Shown here: in pieces, positions 30,176 through 38,401 of the stretch
Numbering within the stretch: the stretch's first letter is position 1
How the letters are laid out: the number at the start of each line of letters is the position of its first letter
From: Claveliimonas sp034178805
GTDB lineage: Bacteria; Bacillota; Clostridia; Lachnospirales; Lachnospiraceae
Length of the DNA: 64,000 bases
Direction of reading: 5' to 3'
NCBI RefSeq assembly: GCF_050314255.1
Contig: NZ_JBNPMZ010000015.1
Span: 1 to 64,000, forward strand
Notes under the pieces: generated by a model
Databases searched by the model: none
Told to the model about the DNA's origin: nothing
What the model saw: the letters and a program-made list of their open reading frames with translations, nothing else
Translations under genes and position numbers: made by a program

Positions 30176-30865
30176 ATGAATATTTTAGTTGTAGATGATG
30201 AAAGAGAGATTGCGGATGTCGTTGAGCTGTATCTTCAGAATGACCAGTATACAGTATATAAGTTTTATACCGGTCAGGATGCACTGGACTGCATCAATGA
30301 AAAGAAGATAGATCTTGCGATTTTGGATGTGATGCTTCCGGATATTGACGGGTTCCAGATCCTGAAAAAGATCCGGGAGAAGTACACATTTCCGGTCATT
30401 ATGCTGACGGCAAAAACAGAATATATCGATAAGATTACAGGCCTGACACTGGGGGCGGACGACTATATTCCGAAGCCATTTAATCCGCTGGAGCTGATTG
30501 CCAGAGTGAAGGCGCAGCTTCGCAGATACACCCAGTATAATGATGGAGGAAAGGATGCCGGAGATGTGATTGATTTCGGCGGACTGTTCCTGAACCGTAC
30601 TTCTCACGAATGCATTTACAATGAGGTGCCGCTTACCCTGACACCGATTGAATTTGAGATTCTGTGGCTCCTGTGTGAGAACAGGGGAAAGGTCATAAGC
30701 TCCGAGGAGCTTTTTGAAAAAGTGTGGCATGAGAAGTATTATAAAAACAGTAACAATACAGTTATGGTGCATATCCGGCATCTTCGGGAGAAGATGAGTG
30801 CACCGACGGGAACTTCTGACTTTATCAAAACAGTATGGGGAGTAGGGTATAAGGTTGAAGAATAA
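30176..30865 (+). CDS. VanR-like OmpR-family response regulator
   Basis: A 229-residue regulator. Receiver: ILVVDDEREI, LAILDVMLPDIDGFQ (phosphoacceptor Asp near 52), LTAKTEY and KPFNPLEL. Winged helix: LTPIEFEILWLLCENRGKVIS and VHIRHLREKM, VWGVGYKVEE. Close to VanR in sequence pattern, but no vanHAX genes are nearby, so it is not evidence of glycopeptide resistance. GGAGAGGAAAGAGT precedes the ATG. It overlaps the kinase start by 11 bases. Confidence 0.92.
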   Translation: MNILVVDDEREIADVVELYLQNDQYTVYKFYTGQDALDCINEKKIDLAILDVMLPDIDGFQILKKIREKYTFPVIMLTAKTEYIDKITGLTLGADDYIPKPFNPLELIARVKAQLRRYTQYNDGGKDAGDVIDFGGLFLNRTSHECIYNEVPLTLTPIEFEILWLLCENRGKVISSEELFEKVWHEKYYKNSNNTVMVHIRHLREKMSAPTGTSDFIKTVWGVGYKVEE

Positions 30866-32093
30866 TTATCGGAAATTAAAATTTAGTATTTTATTGCAGA
30901 CAGTGCTGGTAACAGCACTGACTGTATTAGTGGGCGGCTTTCTTCTGAACTATGTCATAGACGGTATTTACAACGACACATTTGCCAGTGTGTTTGTAAA
31001 GGTGCTTATGGCATTCCGGATCGAGGAGAAGACCGCCATTGATTTATATTGGAAATTAATCGGAGATAACAAGCTGTTCTTTATGATAGTAGGTTTTCTT
31101 CTGCTTTTTGCGCTGTTTTTTTATGTGGCACTTTCCAAAATGATGAAGTATCTGGACCAGATCGGGGATGGTATTGAAAATATTCTTTCCGAGTCAACAG
31201 AACCTATTCATCTGATTACGGAACTGAAGCCTATCGAGATTCGCCTGAATGAGATCAAGGCAACTCTTAAGAGACAGGAACTGGAAGCCATAGAGAGCGA
31301 AAAGAAGAAAAATGATCTGGTACTGTTCCTGGCCCACGATCTGAAAACGCCTCTGACTTCGGTAGTGGCCTACCTGACCATGCTGGAAAGTCATCCGGAC
31401 ATGCCGGTGGAGGAAAGGGCAAAGTATACACATATTTCTCTGGAGAAAGCGATTCGCCTTGGCAAGCTGATTAATGAGTTTTTTGATATTACCAAGTTCA
31501 ACCTGGAAGACATTGAACTGGAGCCGGTCGATCTGAATCTGACCATGATGCTGGAACAGATCGCGGATGAATTGTATGGTGTGCTTCAGGAAAAGCACCT
31601 GTCCTGTGAACTGGAGACAGAGGAGGATCTGGAAGTACGCGGAGATCCGGATAAACTGGCCAGGGTCTTTGACAACATTCTGCGAAATGCGGTTGCCTAC
31701 TGCTATCCGGAGACAAAGATCCAAATTGAGGCGAGAAAGAAAAATGATGATATAGAAATCATTTTCTCCAATGAGGGAAATAAAATTCCGGGGGCTATGC
31801 TGCAGACGATTTTTGAGAAATTTTATCGCCTGGACGATTCCAGATCCAGTGAAACGGGAGGGGCAGGTCTTGGACTTGCTATTGCCAAAGAAATTGTAGA
31901 ATTACATGGCGGGCGGATTATGGCAAAGAGTGATGATAAGAGGACCAGATTTATCGTCACACTGCCGTCAAAACAGAAACAGGAAAAAGGAGAAGAGCAT
32001 GAAATTCATACACATCGCAGACGTACATCTGGGGGCAGAGCCGGACGCAGGAGGTTCATACAGCGCAGGCAGAGCGGCGGAAATATGGAATAG
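30855..32093 (+). CDS. VanS-like sensor histidine kinase
   Basis: A 412-residue kinase with two helices (about residues 12-32 and 74-92) and only a 40-residue outer loop. Phosphoacceptor near residue 161 in LAHDLKTPLTSVVAYL; N-box DNILRNAVAYC; G2 GGAGLGLAIAKEIVELHGG. The catalytic domain should end near LPSKQKQEKG. The last ~32 residues (HRRRTSGGRAGRRRFIQRRQ) are read from the start of the sbcD-like gene in another frame, a 95-base overlap. Substrate signal unknown; likely cell-envelope stress by family. Confidence 0.9.
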   Translation: MKNNYRKLKFSILLQTVLVTALTVLVGGFLLNYVIDGIYNDTFASVFVKVLMAFRIEEKTAIDLYWKLIGDNKLFFMIVGFLLLFALFFYVALSKMMKYLDQIGDGIENILSESTEPIHLITELKPIEIRLNEIKATLKRQELEAIESEKKKNDLVLFLAHDLKTPLTSVVAYLTMLESHPDMPVEERAKYTHISLEKAIRLGKLINEFFDITKFNLEDIELEPVDLNLTMMLEQIADELYGVLQEKHLSCELETEEDLEVRGDPDKLARVFDNILRNAVAYCYPETKIQIEARKKNDDIEIIFSNEGNKIPGAMLQTIFEKFYRLDDSRSSETGGAGLGLAIAKEIVELHGGRIMAKSDDKRTRFIVTLPSKQKQEKGEEHEIHTHRRRTSGGRAGRRRFIQRRQSGGNME

Positions 32094-33060
32094 CTTCCGT
32101 CAGTTGATAGAAGTGTGCCGGAGAGAAAAAACAGAGCTTCTTCTGATTGCCGGGGATTTGTTCCACCGGCAGCCGCTTCTGAGAGAGCTGAAGGAAGTGG
32201 ATTATTTATTTTCCACAATACCGGAAACACAGGTGGTACTTATTGCCGGAAACCATGACTATCTAAAGAAGAATTCATATTATCGGACATTTTGCTGGAG
32301 CAGCAATGTGCACATGATCTTAAGTGAGGAACTGACCTGTGTGGAATTGCCGGAGATTCAGACGGCAGTGTATGGGTTAAGTTATGCTGCCCGTGAAATC
32401 AGGGAACCTCTCTATGATGCCGAACCGGAGAAAACGAACATGCCATATCGTATCCTTCTGGCTCATGGAGGAGATGAAGCTCACATCCCGTTTCGAAGAA
32501 ATGTATTGGAAGGAAAGGGATATGATTATGTTGCGCTGGGACATATCCATAAGTCGGGTGAATTGATTCCGGGGCGGATGGCATATGCAGGGGCACTGGA
32601 GCCGATCGATAAGAATGATACAGGTTCCCATGGATATATGAAGGGCAATCTGGATAAAAACGGATGCAGGGCAGTATTTGTTCCTTTTGCAATGAGAGAA
32701 TACGTTCATCTGGAGCTGAATGTGACGCGGGATATGACAGGATTTGCCCTGCGGACTCTGCTTCATCAGGAAATGGAGAAGCAGGGCGTCGGCCATATTT
32801 ACAAGATAATTTTAAAAGGATACCGGGATCCGGAAGTGGACTTTGATTTTCAGACGATGGATATATATGGAAATATTGTGGAAGTGGCAGACGAGACCAG
32901 GCCTGCTTATGATTTTGATAAGCTTCGCAGAAAAAATGGGGATAACCTCATTGGCAGATATATAGAAAGCTTTGCAGAAAGTATGGATGACGAAGTCGAG
33001 TACGAGGCACTCTGTGAAGGAGTATGCGCATTACTGGAGACAAGAAGGGGGCAGGCATGA
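31999..33060 (+). CDS. SbcD/YhaO-like DNA exonuclease (metallophosphoesterase)
   Basis: A 353-residue protein with all calcineurin-like nuclease motifs: IADVHLG, AGDLFHR, AGNHDY, LLAHGGDE and ALGHIHK. It is the Mre11-like partner of the ATPase that follows (ATGA overlap). Start 31999 (MKFIHIADVH) has AAAGGAG 6 bases upstream and lies inside the kinase gene. The C-terminal cap (residues about 280-350) would contact the ATPase. Closer to YhaO than to classic SbcD by partner size. Role: processing of DNA ends or hairpins. Confidence 0.87.
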   Translation: MKFIHIADVHLGAEPDAGGSYSAGRAAEIWNSFRQLIEVCRREKTELLLIAGDLFHRQPLLRELKEVDYLFSTIPETQVVLIAGNHDYLKKNSYYRTFCWSSNVHMILSEELTCVELPEIQTAVYGLSYAAREIREPLYDAEPEKTNMPYRILLAHGGDEAHIPFRRNVLEGKGYDYVALGHIHKSGELIPGRMAYAGALEPIDKNDTGSHGYMKGNLDKNGCRAVFVPFAMREYVHLELNVTRDMTGFALRTLLHQEMEKQGVGHIYKIILKGYRDPEVDFDFQTMDIYGNIVEVADETRPAYDFDKLRRKNGDNLIGRYIESFAESMDDEVEYEALCEGVCALLETRRGQA

Positions 33061-34616
33061 AGATTCGGGAGCTTGAAATAAAGAATTTTGGGAAACTGCA
33101 TGAGAAAAAAGTGGTTCCCGGTGAAGGTGTTCACCTGATTTATGGTGAAAATGAGTCCGGAAAGACTACTCTTCATACGTTTATCAGGGCAATGCTTTTT
33201 GGATTGGAGCGCGGAAGAGGGCGGGCGGCATTGAATGACACGTTCAGTCGGTATGAGCCGTGGGAAAATCCCAATTACTATGCGGGAGCAATGACCTTTG
33301 AGTGTGGAGGGAAGACTTTCCGCCTGGAACGGAATTTTGATAAATATTCCAAGAAAGCAGTTCTGTTCTGTGAAGATGATGGAGAGGAGCTCTCTGTAGA
33401 GGATGGGGATCTGGAGATGATCCTGATGGGACTTACCGCTTCGAATTATGAAGATACACTTTTTATCGGTCAGCTTCATGCAAAGACCAGTCAGGCACTT
33501 GCATCTGAGCTTAAGAATTATGCAACAAACTATTATGTGGCAGGAGACAGTGAACTGGACCTTGCGGGAGCTCTGGACAGACTTCGGACAAAGAAGAAAG
33601 AAGTGGATCGTGAAATCAGGGAAAAGCTTCAGGAAAAACAGAAGAAGAGGGAGCGGATCGAACAGGAGGCTTCCTATGTATGGAGAGATATTCATGTTCT
33701 GGAGACGGAACTTGAGGATGTAAAAGACGAGCTTTTGAAACGGAGAGAGCGGGAGCAGGAGAAATCAAAAACAGAGAATAAAGGGATAATCGATGAACTT
33801 CGGCCTCCCAAGTGGAGAATTCATCCGATAGAGATTCTGATAATCGTAGCGGGTATCATAGCAGCATTTGTTCTCATCTCACGTCCGTGGAATTTTCTCT
33901 TATCCATTATAATTGGGCTTGCAGGCGGCATCTATATATGGAATCGTCTGAAAGATGGAAAACGAAAACAGAAAACAGAGCCGGAAATTATGCTGGAGGA
34001 GATATCCTCGGAAGAAGAGCTTGCATCCATTGAGAAACTGACCTGGGAGCAGGAGCATCTGGAAGGAGATCTGAAAGAAAAGAGGGTTCAATATGATAAT
34101 CTTCGGGAAGAGCTGGAAGATATGAACGAACTGGGAGAAGATTTTGCAAAGTATGACCGCAGACGTGCAGCACTGACACTTGCAGAAAAGCGCCTTGAAG
34201 AAATTTCACGGGATATGCGGGGCCAGATGAGCAGTGATTTAAACCATCTGGCATCTGAAATAATATCAGAGCTTACGGATGGAAAATACACCCGTCTTTA
34301 TGTGGATGAAGAACTGCATATGAGTGTAGTGACAGAGGGCAGACGGGTGCCCATGGAGCAGGTAAGCCAGGGGACGCTGGAACAGATATATTTTGCGTTC
34401 CGGATGGCAGTAAGCAGTCTGCTGCATGAAGAGGAATACCCGGTCATTCTGGACGATACATTCGTGTTTTATGACGAGCCCCGTCTGAAGAGAACCCTTA
34501 AGTGGCTCGCCGATCACAAACAGCAGGTAATCATTTTTACATGCCAGAAGAGAGAAGAGGAATTACTGAGAGAACTCGGAATCCCATATACAAAAACCGA
34601 ATTCATCTCCATCTGA
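33057..34616 (+). CDS. YhaN/SbcC-like ATPase with a membrane segment in place of a long coiled coil
   Basis: A 519-residue ABC-type ATPase, about half the size of SbcC. Walker A GENESGKTTL (residues about 35-44), Q-loop region near LFIGQLHAK, coiled coil (about 170-250), then a hydrophobic pair (IEILIIVAGIIAAFVLI and FLLSIIIGLAGGIYIW, about residues 262-305), coiled coil, then signature VSQGTLEQIYFAFRMAV, Walker B PVILDDTF and H-loop region FTCQKRE. The zinc hook is absent; the membrane hairpin replaces it. Starts at ATGA with the nuclease gene. Start 33057 is chosen over 33024 for this coupling. Confidence 0.85.
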   Translation: MKIRELEIKNFGKLHEKKVVPGEGVHLIYGENESGKTTLHTFIRAMLFGLERGRGRAALNDTFSRYEPWENPNYYAGAMTFECGGKTFRLERNFDKYSKKAVLFCEDDGEELSVEDGDLEMILMGLTASNYEDTLFIGQLHAKTSQALASELKNYATNYYVAGDSELDLAGALDRLRTKKKEVDREIREKLQEKQKKRERIEQEASYVWRDIHVLETELEDVKDELLKRREREQEKSKTENKGIIDELRPPKWRIHPIEILIIVAGIIAAFVLISRPWNFLLSIIIGLAGGIYIWNRLKDGKRKQKTEPEIMLEEISSEEELASIEKLTWEQEHLEGDLKEKRVQYDNLREELEDMNELGEDFAKYDRRRAALTLAEKRLEEISRDMRGQMSSDLNHLASEIISELTDGKYTRLYVDEELHMSVVTEGRRVPMEQVSQGTLEQIYFAFRMAVSSLLHEEEYPVILDDTFVFYDEPRLKRTLKWLADHKQQVIIFTCQKREEELLRELGIPYTKTEFISI

Positions 34617-34636
34617 TATAGGGGATGGCCGGAAAC

Positions 34637-34702
34637 AAAAGAGTATCCCGTGAAGGATCATGTACTGAAAAAGTACCGAATCCACGGGATACTCTTATTT
34701 TT
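34637..34702. terminator. Bidirectional terminator
   Basis: AAGAGTATCCCGTG pairs with CACGGGATACTCTT, with A-rich and T-rich flanks. It lies between the convergent ATPase and prs genes; the prs stop codon touches its right end. Confidence 0.85.
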
Positions 34703-35885
34703 AGATTTCCTCGCCCCGGCGGTATTTCTCAAGTACATTCTGAATACGTTCACTTGGATCCAGAATACTGCTGATAGAGCCGTCGTGGTTCAGTGTATCA
34801 ATAACCAGAGCAATATACTTGCTCATGTCACAGTTAATATAATATGGACGTGACAGGAGCTCCGGTGTCTGATAAATCAGGTTTGTAGTGAGGATTCCGT
34901 CGATCAGACCTTCCTCGTAAGCCTTGTCAAATTTCTCAAGACCATTGGTGAAGAGACCGAAGGTAGCGGCGGCAAAGATACGTTTTGCTTTTCGCTGTTT
35001 TAACTGTCCTGCAACATCCAGGATACTGTCACCGGAAGAAATCATATCGTCCAGGATGATAACGTCCTTGCCTTCTACAGAAGAGCCAAGGAATTCATGG
35101 GCGATAATCGGATTGCGACCGTTTACAATTTTGGTGTAATCACGCCGTTTGTAGAACATACCCATATCCAGATTCAGCACGCTTGCAAGGTAAATGGCAC
35201 GTTCTGTAGCACCTTCATCCGGGCTGATTGCCATCATGTGATCGCTGTCAATCTGTAAATCCTTAAATTTGCGGAGAAGTCCTTTTACAAATTGATAGGT
35301 TGGGCGGATAGTCTCAAATCCATTTAACGGGATTGCATTCTGCACACGCGGGTCATGAGCGTCGAAAGTAATGATATTATCCACACCCATGCGAACCAGT
35401 TCCTGAAGTGCAAGTGCACAGTCCAGAGATTCTCTGCCGCTTCTCTTGTGCTGGCGGCTTTCATAGAGGAATGGCATAATTACATTAATGCGTCGTCCTT
35501 TTCCCCCGACAGCAGCGATGATTCGTTTCAGATTCTGATAGTGATCATCCGGAGACATATGGTTTTTCTGACCTGTGAGAGAATAGGTAAGGCTGTAATT
35601 ACATACATCGACCATCAGATAAAGGTCTTTTCCACGAACAGATTCCGAGATAATTCCTTTTGCTTCTCCGGAACCGAAGCGTGGTACTTTGGCATCAATC
35701 AGGTAGGAATCACGTTCATAGCCGTTGAAGACAACATCATCTTTGTGCTGGTGTCCGTCTTCACGGCGCCATTTTACAATATAGTCATTGACTTTTTGTC
35801 CCATTTCCTGGCAGCCGTCCAGGGCAATAATTCCAAGAGCTCCTACAGGGATGTTTTCTAGATTACGTTCGTTTCGGCGTAACAT
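34701..35885 (-). CDS. prs: Ribose-phosphate pyrophosphokinase (PRPP synthetase), long form
   Basis: A 394-residue enzyme making PRPP from ribose 5-phosphate and ATP, longer than the usual ~315. Motifs: FLYESRQHKRSGRESLDC (ATP/flexible loop equivalent), FDAHDPRVQN, SPDEGATERA and the PRPP loop VIILDDMISSGDSI. The N-terminal ~80 residues include an extension (WRREDGHQHKDDVV). Such long forms are typical of Clostridia. Upstream and in the same direction are the DnaI-like and DnaD-like genes. Confidence 0.92.
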   Translation of the reverse strand: MLRRNERNLENIPVGALGIIALDGCQEMGQKVNDYIVKWRREDGHQHKDDVVFNGYERDSYLIDAKVPRFGSGEAKGIISESVRGKDLYLMVDVCNYSLTYSLTGQKNHMSPDDHYQNLKRIIAAVGGKGRRINVIMPFLYESRQHKRSGRESLDCALALQELVRMGVDNIITFDAHDPRVQNAIPLNGFETIRPTYQFVKGLLRKFKDLQIDSDHMMAISPDEGATERAIYLASVLNLDMGMFYKRRDYTKIVNGRNPIIAHEFLGSSVEGKDVIILDDMISSGDSILDVAGQLKQRKAKRIFAAATFGLFTNGLEKFDKAYEEGLIDGILTTNLIYQTPELLSRPYYINCDMSKYIALVIDTLNHDGSISSILDPSERIQNVLEKYRRGEEI

Positions 35886-35908
35886 GGTTGAGAGTACCTC
35901 CTAGTTAA

Positions 35909-36898
35909 TCAGTTTTTATTCATTAGTTTTTTTTGAATTCTTATATCGTCTCCAGTCAGCCTGAGTACAGTATAGGCACTGGTGATTCTTGAAAATACCC
36001 GTTCAGAATACAGGTTCTTCAGGTCATCCAGACTCAGATTTGTTGAAATCATAGTGGATTTCCTGCGGAGAATCCGTTCGTTCAGACAGATGAAAAGCTG
36101 TGATGAGGTAAATGAGTTGGAAAATTCTGTTCCAAGGTCATCAATAATAAGCAAATCACAGTTATAAATATGTTCTTCATCCATTTGAGCATCCTCGTCT
36201 TTATCAAAACGGTTCTTAGCAAATATATCAAAAAGTTGGGACGCCGTAAAGTAAATTACGGAAAAAGATTGTTCAATCAGCTCTTTTGCGATGCAGTGTG
36301 AGAGAAATGTCTTTCCTACACCGGTGTCTCCGTAAAGCAGGATATTGTGAAATTCCGAGGAGAAATCATCCACAAAATCACGGCATGTAGAGAGCGCTGT
36401 TTTCATCGCATCAAGAGAAGAACGTCCCGTCAGAGGATCAATATGATTTGGAGAATAGTATTCCAATGAACAGGTGTCAAAATTCTCTTTTTGTAAAATT
36501 TCCTGCAGATTAGACTGGGTATAAAGGAAATCAATAATGGCTTTTTTAAAACAATGACATTTCTGGTTTCCGATATAACCGGTGTCCCGGCAGTCCGGAC
36601 AAGTATAATGAAGTTCCAGATAATTCTGCGGATAACCGGCAGAAGTAAGGAGCTCATTTTTTTCCCGGAACAGCTGGTGAAGCTGTTCTTTCAGGGCAGC
36701 CAGTGCATTTTCATCTCCATCGAGAAGTTTCCGCGCCTGTATCAGGCTCAGTTCCGAAATCCGGTGATCTATCTCCCTGAGTGCAGGAAGATTGGCATAG
36801 ACCTCCTCAAAGCGCTGGCGCAGACGGTTTTCATTATCCAGTTGTCGCTGCTCATACTGACGCATGAGACAATCATATTGAGAATTGGTAAGTGCCAT
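35909..36898 (-). CDS. DnaC/DnaI-like helicase-loader ATPase
   Basis: A 329-residue protein. N-terminal coiled coil (residues about 5-75), a zinc-knuckle YTCPDCRDTGYIGNQKCHC (about 100-118), and an AAA+ domain: Walker A GDTGVGKTFLSHCIAKEL, Walker B LLIIDDLG followed by sensor 1 STNLSLDDL. It would load or remodel DnaB-type helicase. Start 36898 (MALTNSQYD) has GGGAGAATAAG upstream and is preferred to 36931. The DnaD-like gene lies 45 bp upstream in the same direction, a conserved replication-restart pair. Confidence 0.9.
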   Translation of the reverse strand: MALTNSQYDCLMRQYEQRQLDNENRLRQRFEEVYANLPALREIDHRISELSLIQARKLLDGDENALAALKEQLHQLFREKNELLTSAGYPQNYLELHYTCPDCRDTGYIGNQKCHCFKKAIIDFLYTQSNLQEILQKENFDTCSLEYYSPNHIDPLTGRSSLDAMKTALSTCRDFVDDFSSEFHNILLYGDTGVGKTFLSHCIAKELIEQSFSVIYFTASQLFDIFAKNRFDKDEDAQMDEEHIYNCDLLIIDDLGTEFSNSFTSSQLFICLNERILRRKSTMISTNLSLDDLKNLYSERVFSRITSAYTVLRLTGDDIRIQKKLMNKN

Positions 36899-36943
36899 CT
36901 TATTCTCCCTCTCCAGGCATTGGCACGGCAATGCAGAGCCAGC

Positions 36944-37996
36944 CTATTGTGTTTTAATTAATCTTCGGGTCAGCTCATCCATATCCTGATAAGTACGGCC
37001 CTCGAAGTTATTGAATTTATTTTTTGAAGAATTACGGGTAAAAGTCTGTGAAGTGCCATTGTTCTGGCGCCGTGCGGCAGACTCCTGCTTTTTATTTTCT
37101 TTTTCTTTAAGATAAGCTTCATCTAAAGCCTGAACATCTTTCAGATTGTGAACACCCTTTTCCATCCATTTCTTTAAAATAGATTCGGTATATTCAAAGC
37201 TTGGCTGATGAATTGCATTCATCGTACGGTCACAGGCTTCCAGAATCAGTTCCAGTGCCAGGCCGTATTCATCATTCCACCGACGGATATATTCTGTCTC
37301 AGAAGCAGCAGGAGCCCGTCCCTTAATTCCATAAGCATTCAAAATAGAGTAGCAGTTTTTATTATACAGAACAGAATGATTCTTTGCCTGTTCCGTTGTA
37401 GTAATATTCTGGTCGTGCCAGGAAAGAGCTACTTTTTTAATATAATGGATGCTCTTATGGCCGTTCTCTACACAGTATTCGATCAGATAATCGATCAGAT
37501 CTGAGGACATACCCAGCGTTGTGAAAAAATATGTAATCGTTTCAGCTTCAGTAGAGCTTAAGGTTTTTCCCAGATACTGTTCGGCAATAAAAAGGATCTG
37601 TTTTAATTCTTTGCGTTTTTTCGCGGACAGCGGAGCCGGTGAAGCAGAAGCTGTCGGTTCAGAAGATACCGGTTCGGAAGCTGCCGGTTCAGGAGTTGCG
37701 GCGGCAGTCCCGGTCTCCGTTTGTTTTCGGCTCTGAAGCTGACTTAAGTCACAGTCCAGAAGACCTTCTTTTTGCCAGTATTTTAAAGCGCGCAGAACAT
37801 CCTTTTCTGTATCATCCAGGATGTCGGCAATTTTAGAAATGCTTAATTCCATGGAGGGATTGTTCATATAGCGTAAAAGAAGGAGATATACTTTTACGTA
37901 TTCTCCATTGGCTTTCGGCATATAGGTGTCTATAAATTCATTTTCTAACAGGGTCGTATTGCCCTGAACGTGTGTTGTTAAAGTAAGTTTTGTCAT
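36944..37996 (-). CDS. DnaD-domain primosomal protein
   Basis: A 350-residue protein. N-terminal winged-helix-like domain (FIDTYMPKANGEYVKVYLLL, residues about 25-100), an Ala/Pro/Ser linker (about 125-155) and a DnaD/DnaB-C domain (KRKELKQILFIAEQYLGKTL, SIHYIKKVALSWHDQNI). A second YxxxI-type helix set follows near the C-terminus. Start 37996 (MTKLTLTTHVQG) has GGAGTGGAGAG upstream; a 54-codon longer frame runs into the 70-bp repeats and is rejected. It helps load helicase with the DnaI-like partner downstream. Confidence 0.88.
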   Translation of the reverse strand: MTKLTLTTHVQGNTTLLENEFIDTYMPKANGEYVKVYLLLLRYMNNPSMELSISKIADILDDTEKDVLRALKYWQKEGLLDCDLSQLQSRKQTETGTAAATPEPAASEPVSSEPTASASPAPLSAKKRKELKQILFIAEQYLGKTLSSTEAETITYFFTTLGMSSDLIDYLIEYCVENGHKSIHYIKKVALSWHDQNITTTEQAKNHSVLYNKNCYSILNAYGIKGRAPAASETEYIRRWNDEYGLALELILEACDRTMNAIHQPSFEYTESILKKWMEKGVHNLKDVQALDEAYLKEKENKKQESAARRQNNGTSQTFTRNSSKNKFNNFEGRTYQDMDELTRRLIKTQ

Positions 37997-38040
37997 GTCT
38001 CTCCACTCCAGGTTGATTTCAATAGTTTCTACGTCTCTAC

Positions 38041-38232
38041 GCTCCGAACGCCACTTCGAGAGCTTTGCTCTCTCAGTGTTCGTTGCACTCACGCTCTCTG
38101 CAATCGTCGCGCTCCGAACGCCACTTCGAGAGCTTTGCTCTCTCAGTGTTCGTTGCACTCACGCTCTCTCCAATCGTCGCGCTCCGAACGCCACTTCGAG
38201 AGCTTTGCTCTCTCAGTGTTCGTTGCACTCAC
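38041..38232. repeat. 70-bp tandem repeat, 2.7 copies
   Basis: Copies start at 38041, 38111 and 38181 (third is partial) and are identical except for one or two bases. Each unit contains GAGAG-CTTTG-CTCTC. It occupies the 5' leader of the dnaD-dnaI-prs transcript. All three strands of reading frames through it repeat the same peptide and are not genes. Confidence 0.93.
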
Positions 38233-38401
38233 ATGTCTTCCGCTCGGAATCCAATTGTCTGCGAGCAGCCAATGGCTTCCCATCGGAAGACGCGTTCGTC
38301 GCTATGCGTTCATCATATCACAGGGGAGGTGATAGACAAAGAAATTTCTGGTGGAAAAACAAGGTTTTTTGTTGATAAATTTGTGTTGAAATTGTGGATA
38401 A
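38233..38401. other. Gene-free stretch between murC and repeat array
   Basis: No gene seen. GGGGAGGTGAT at about 38322-38332 looks like a ribosome site without a reading frame behind it. Likely promoter of the leftward dnaD operon. Confidence 0.35.

Noticed and set aside
30176..30865. Vancomycin-resistance locus
   Set aside because: The regulator and kinase resemble VanR/VanS, but no vanH, ligase or vanX genes are present; the partners are a nuclease and an ATPase.
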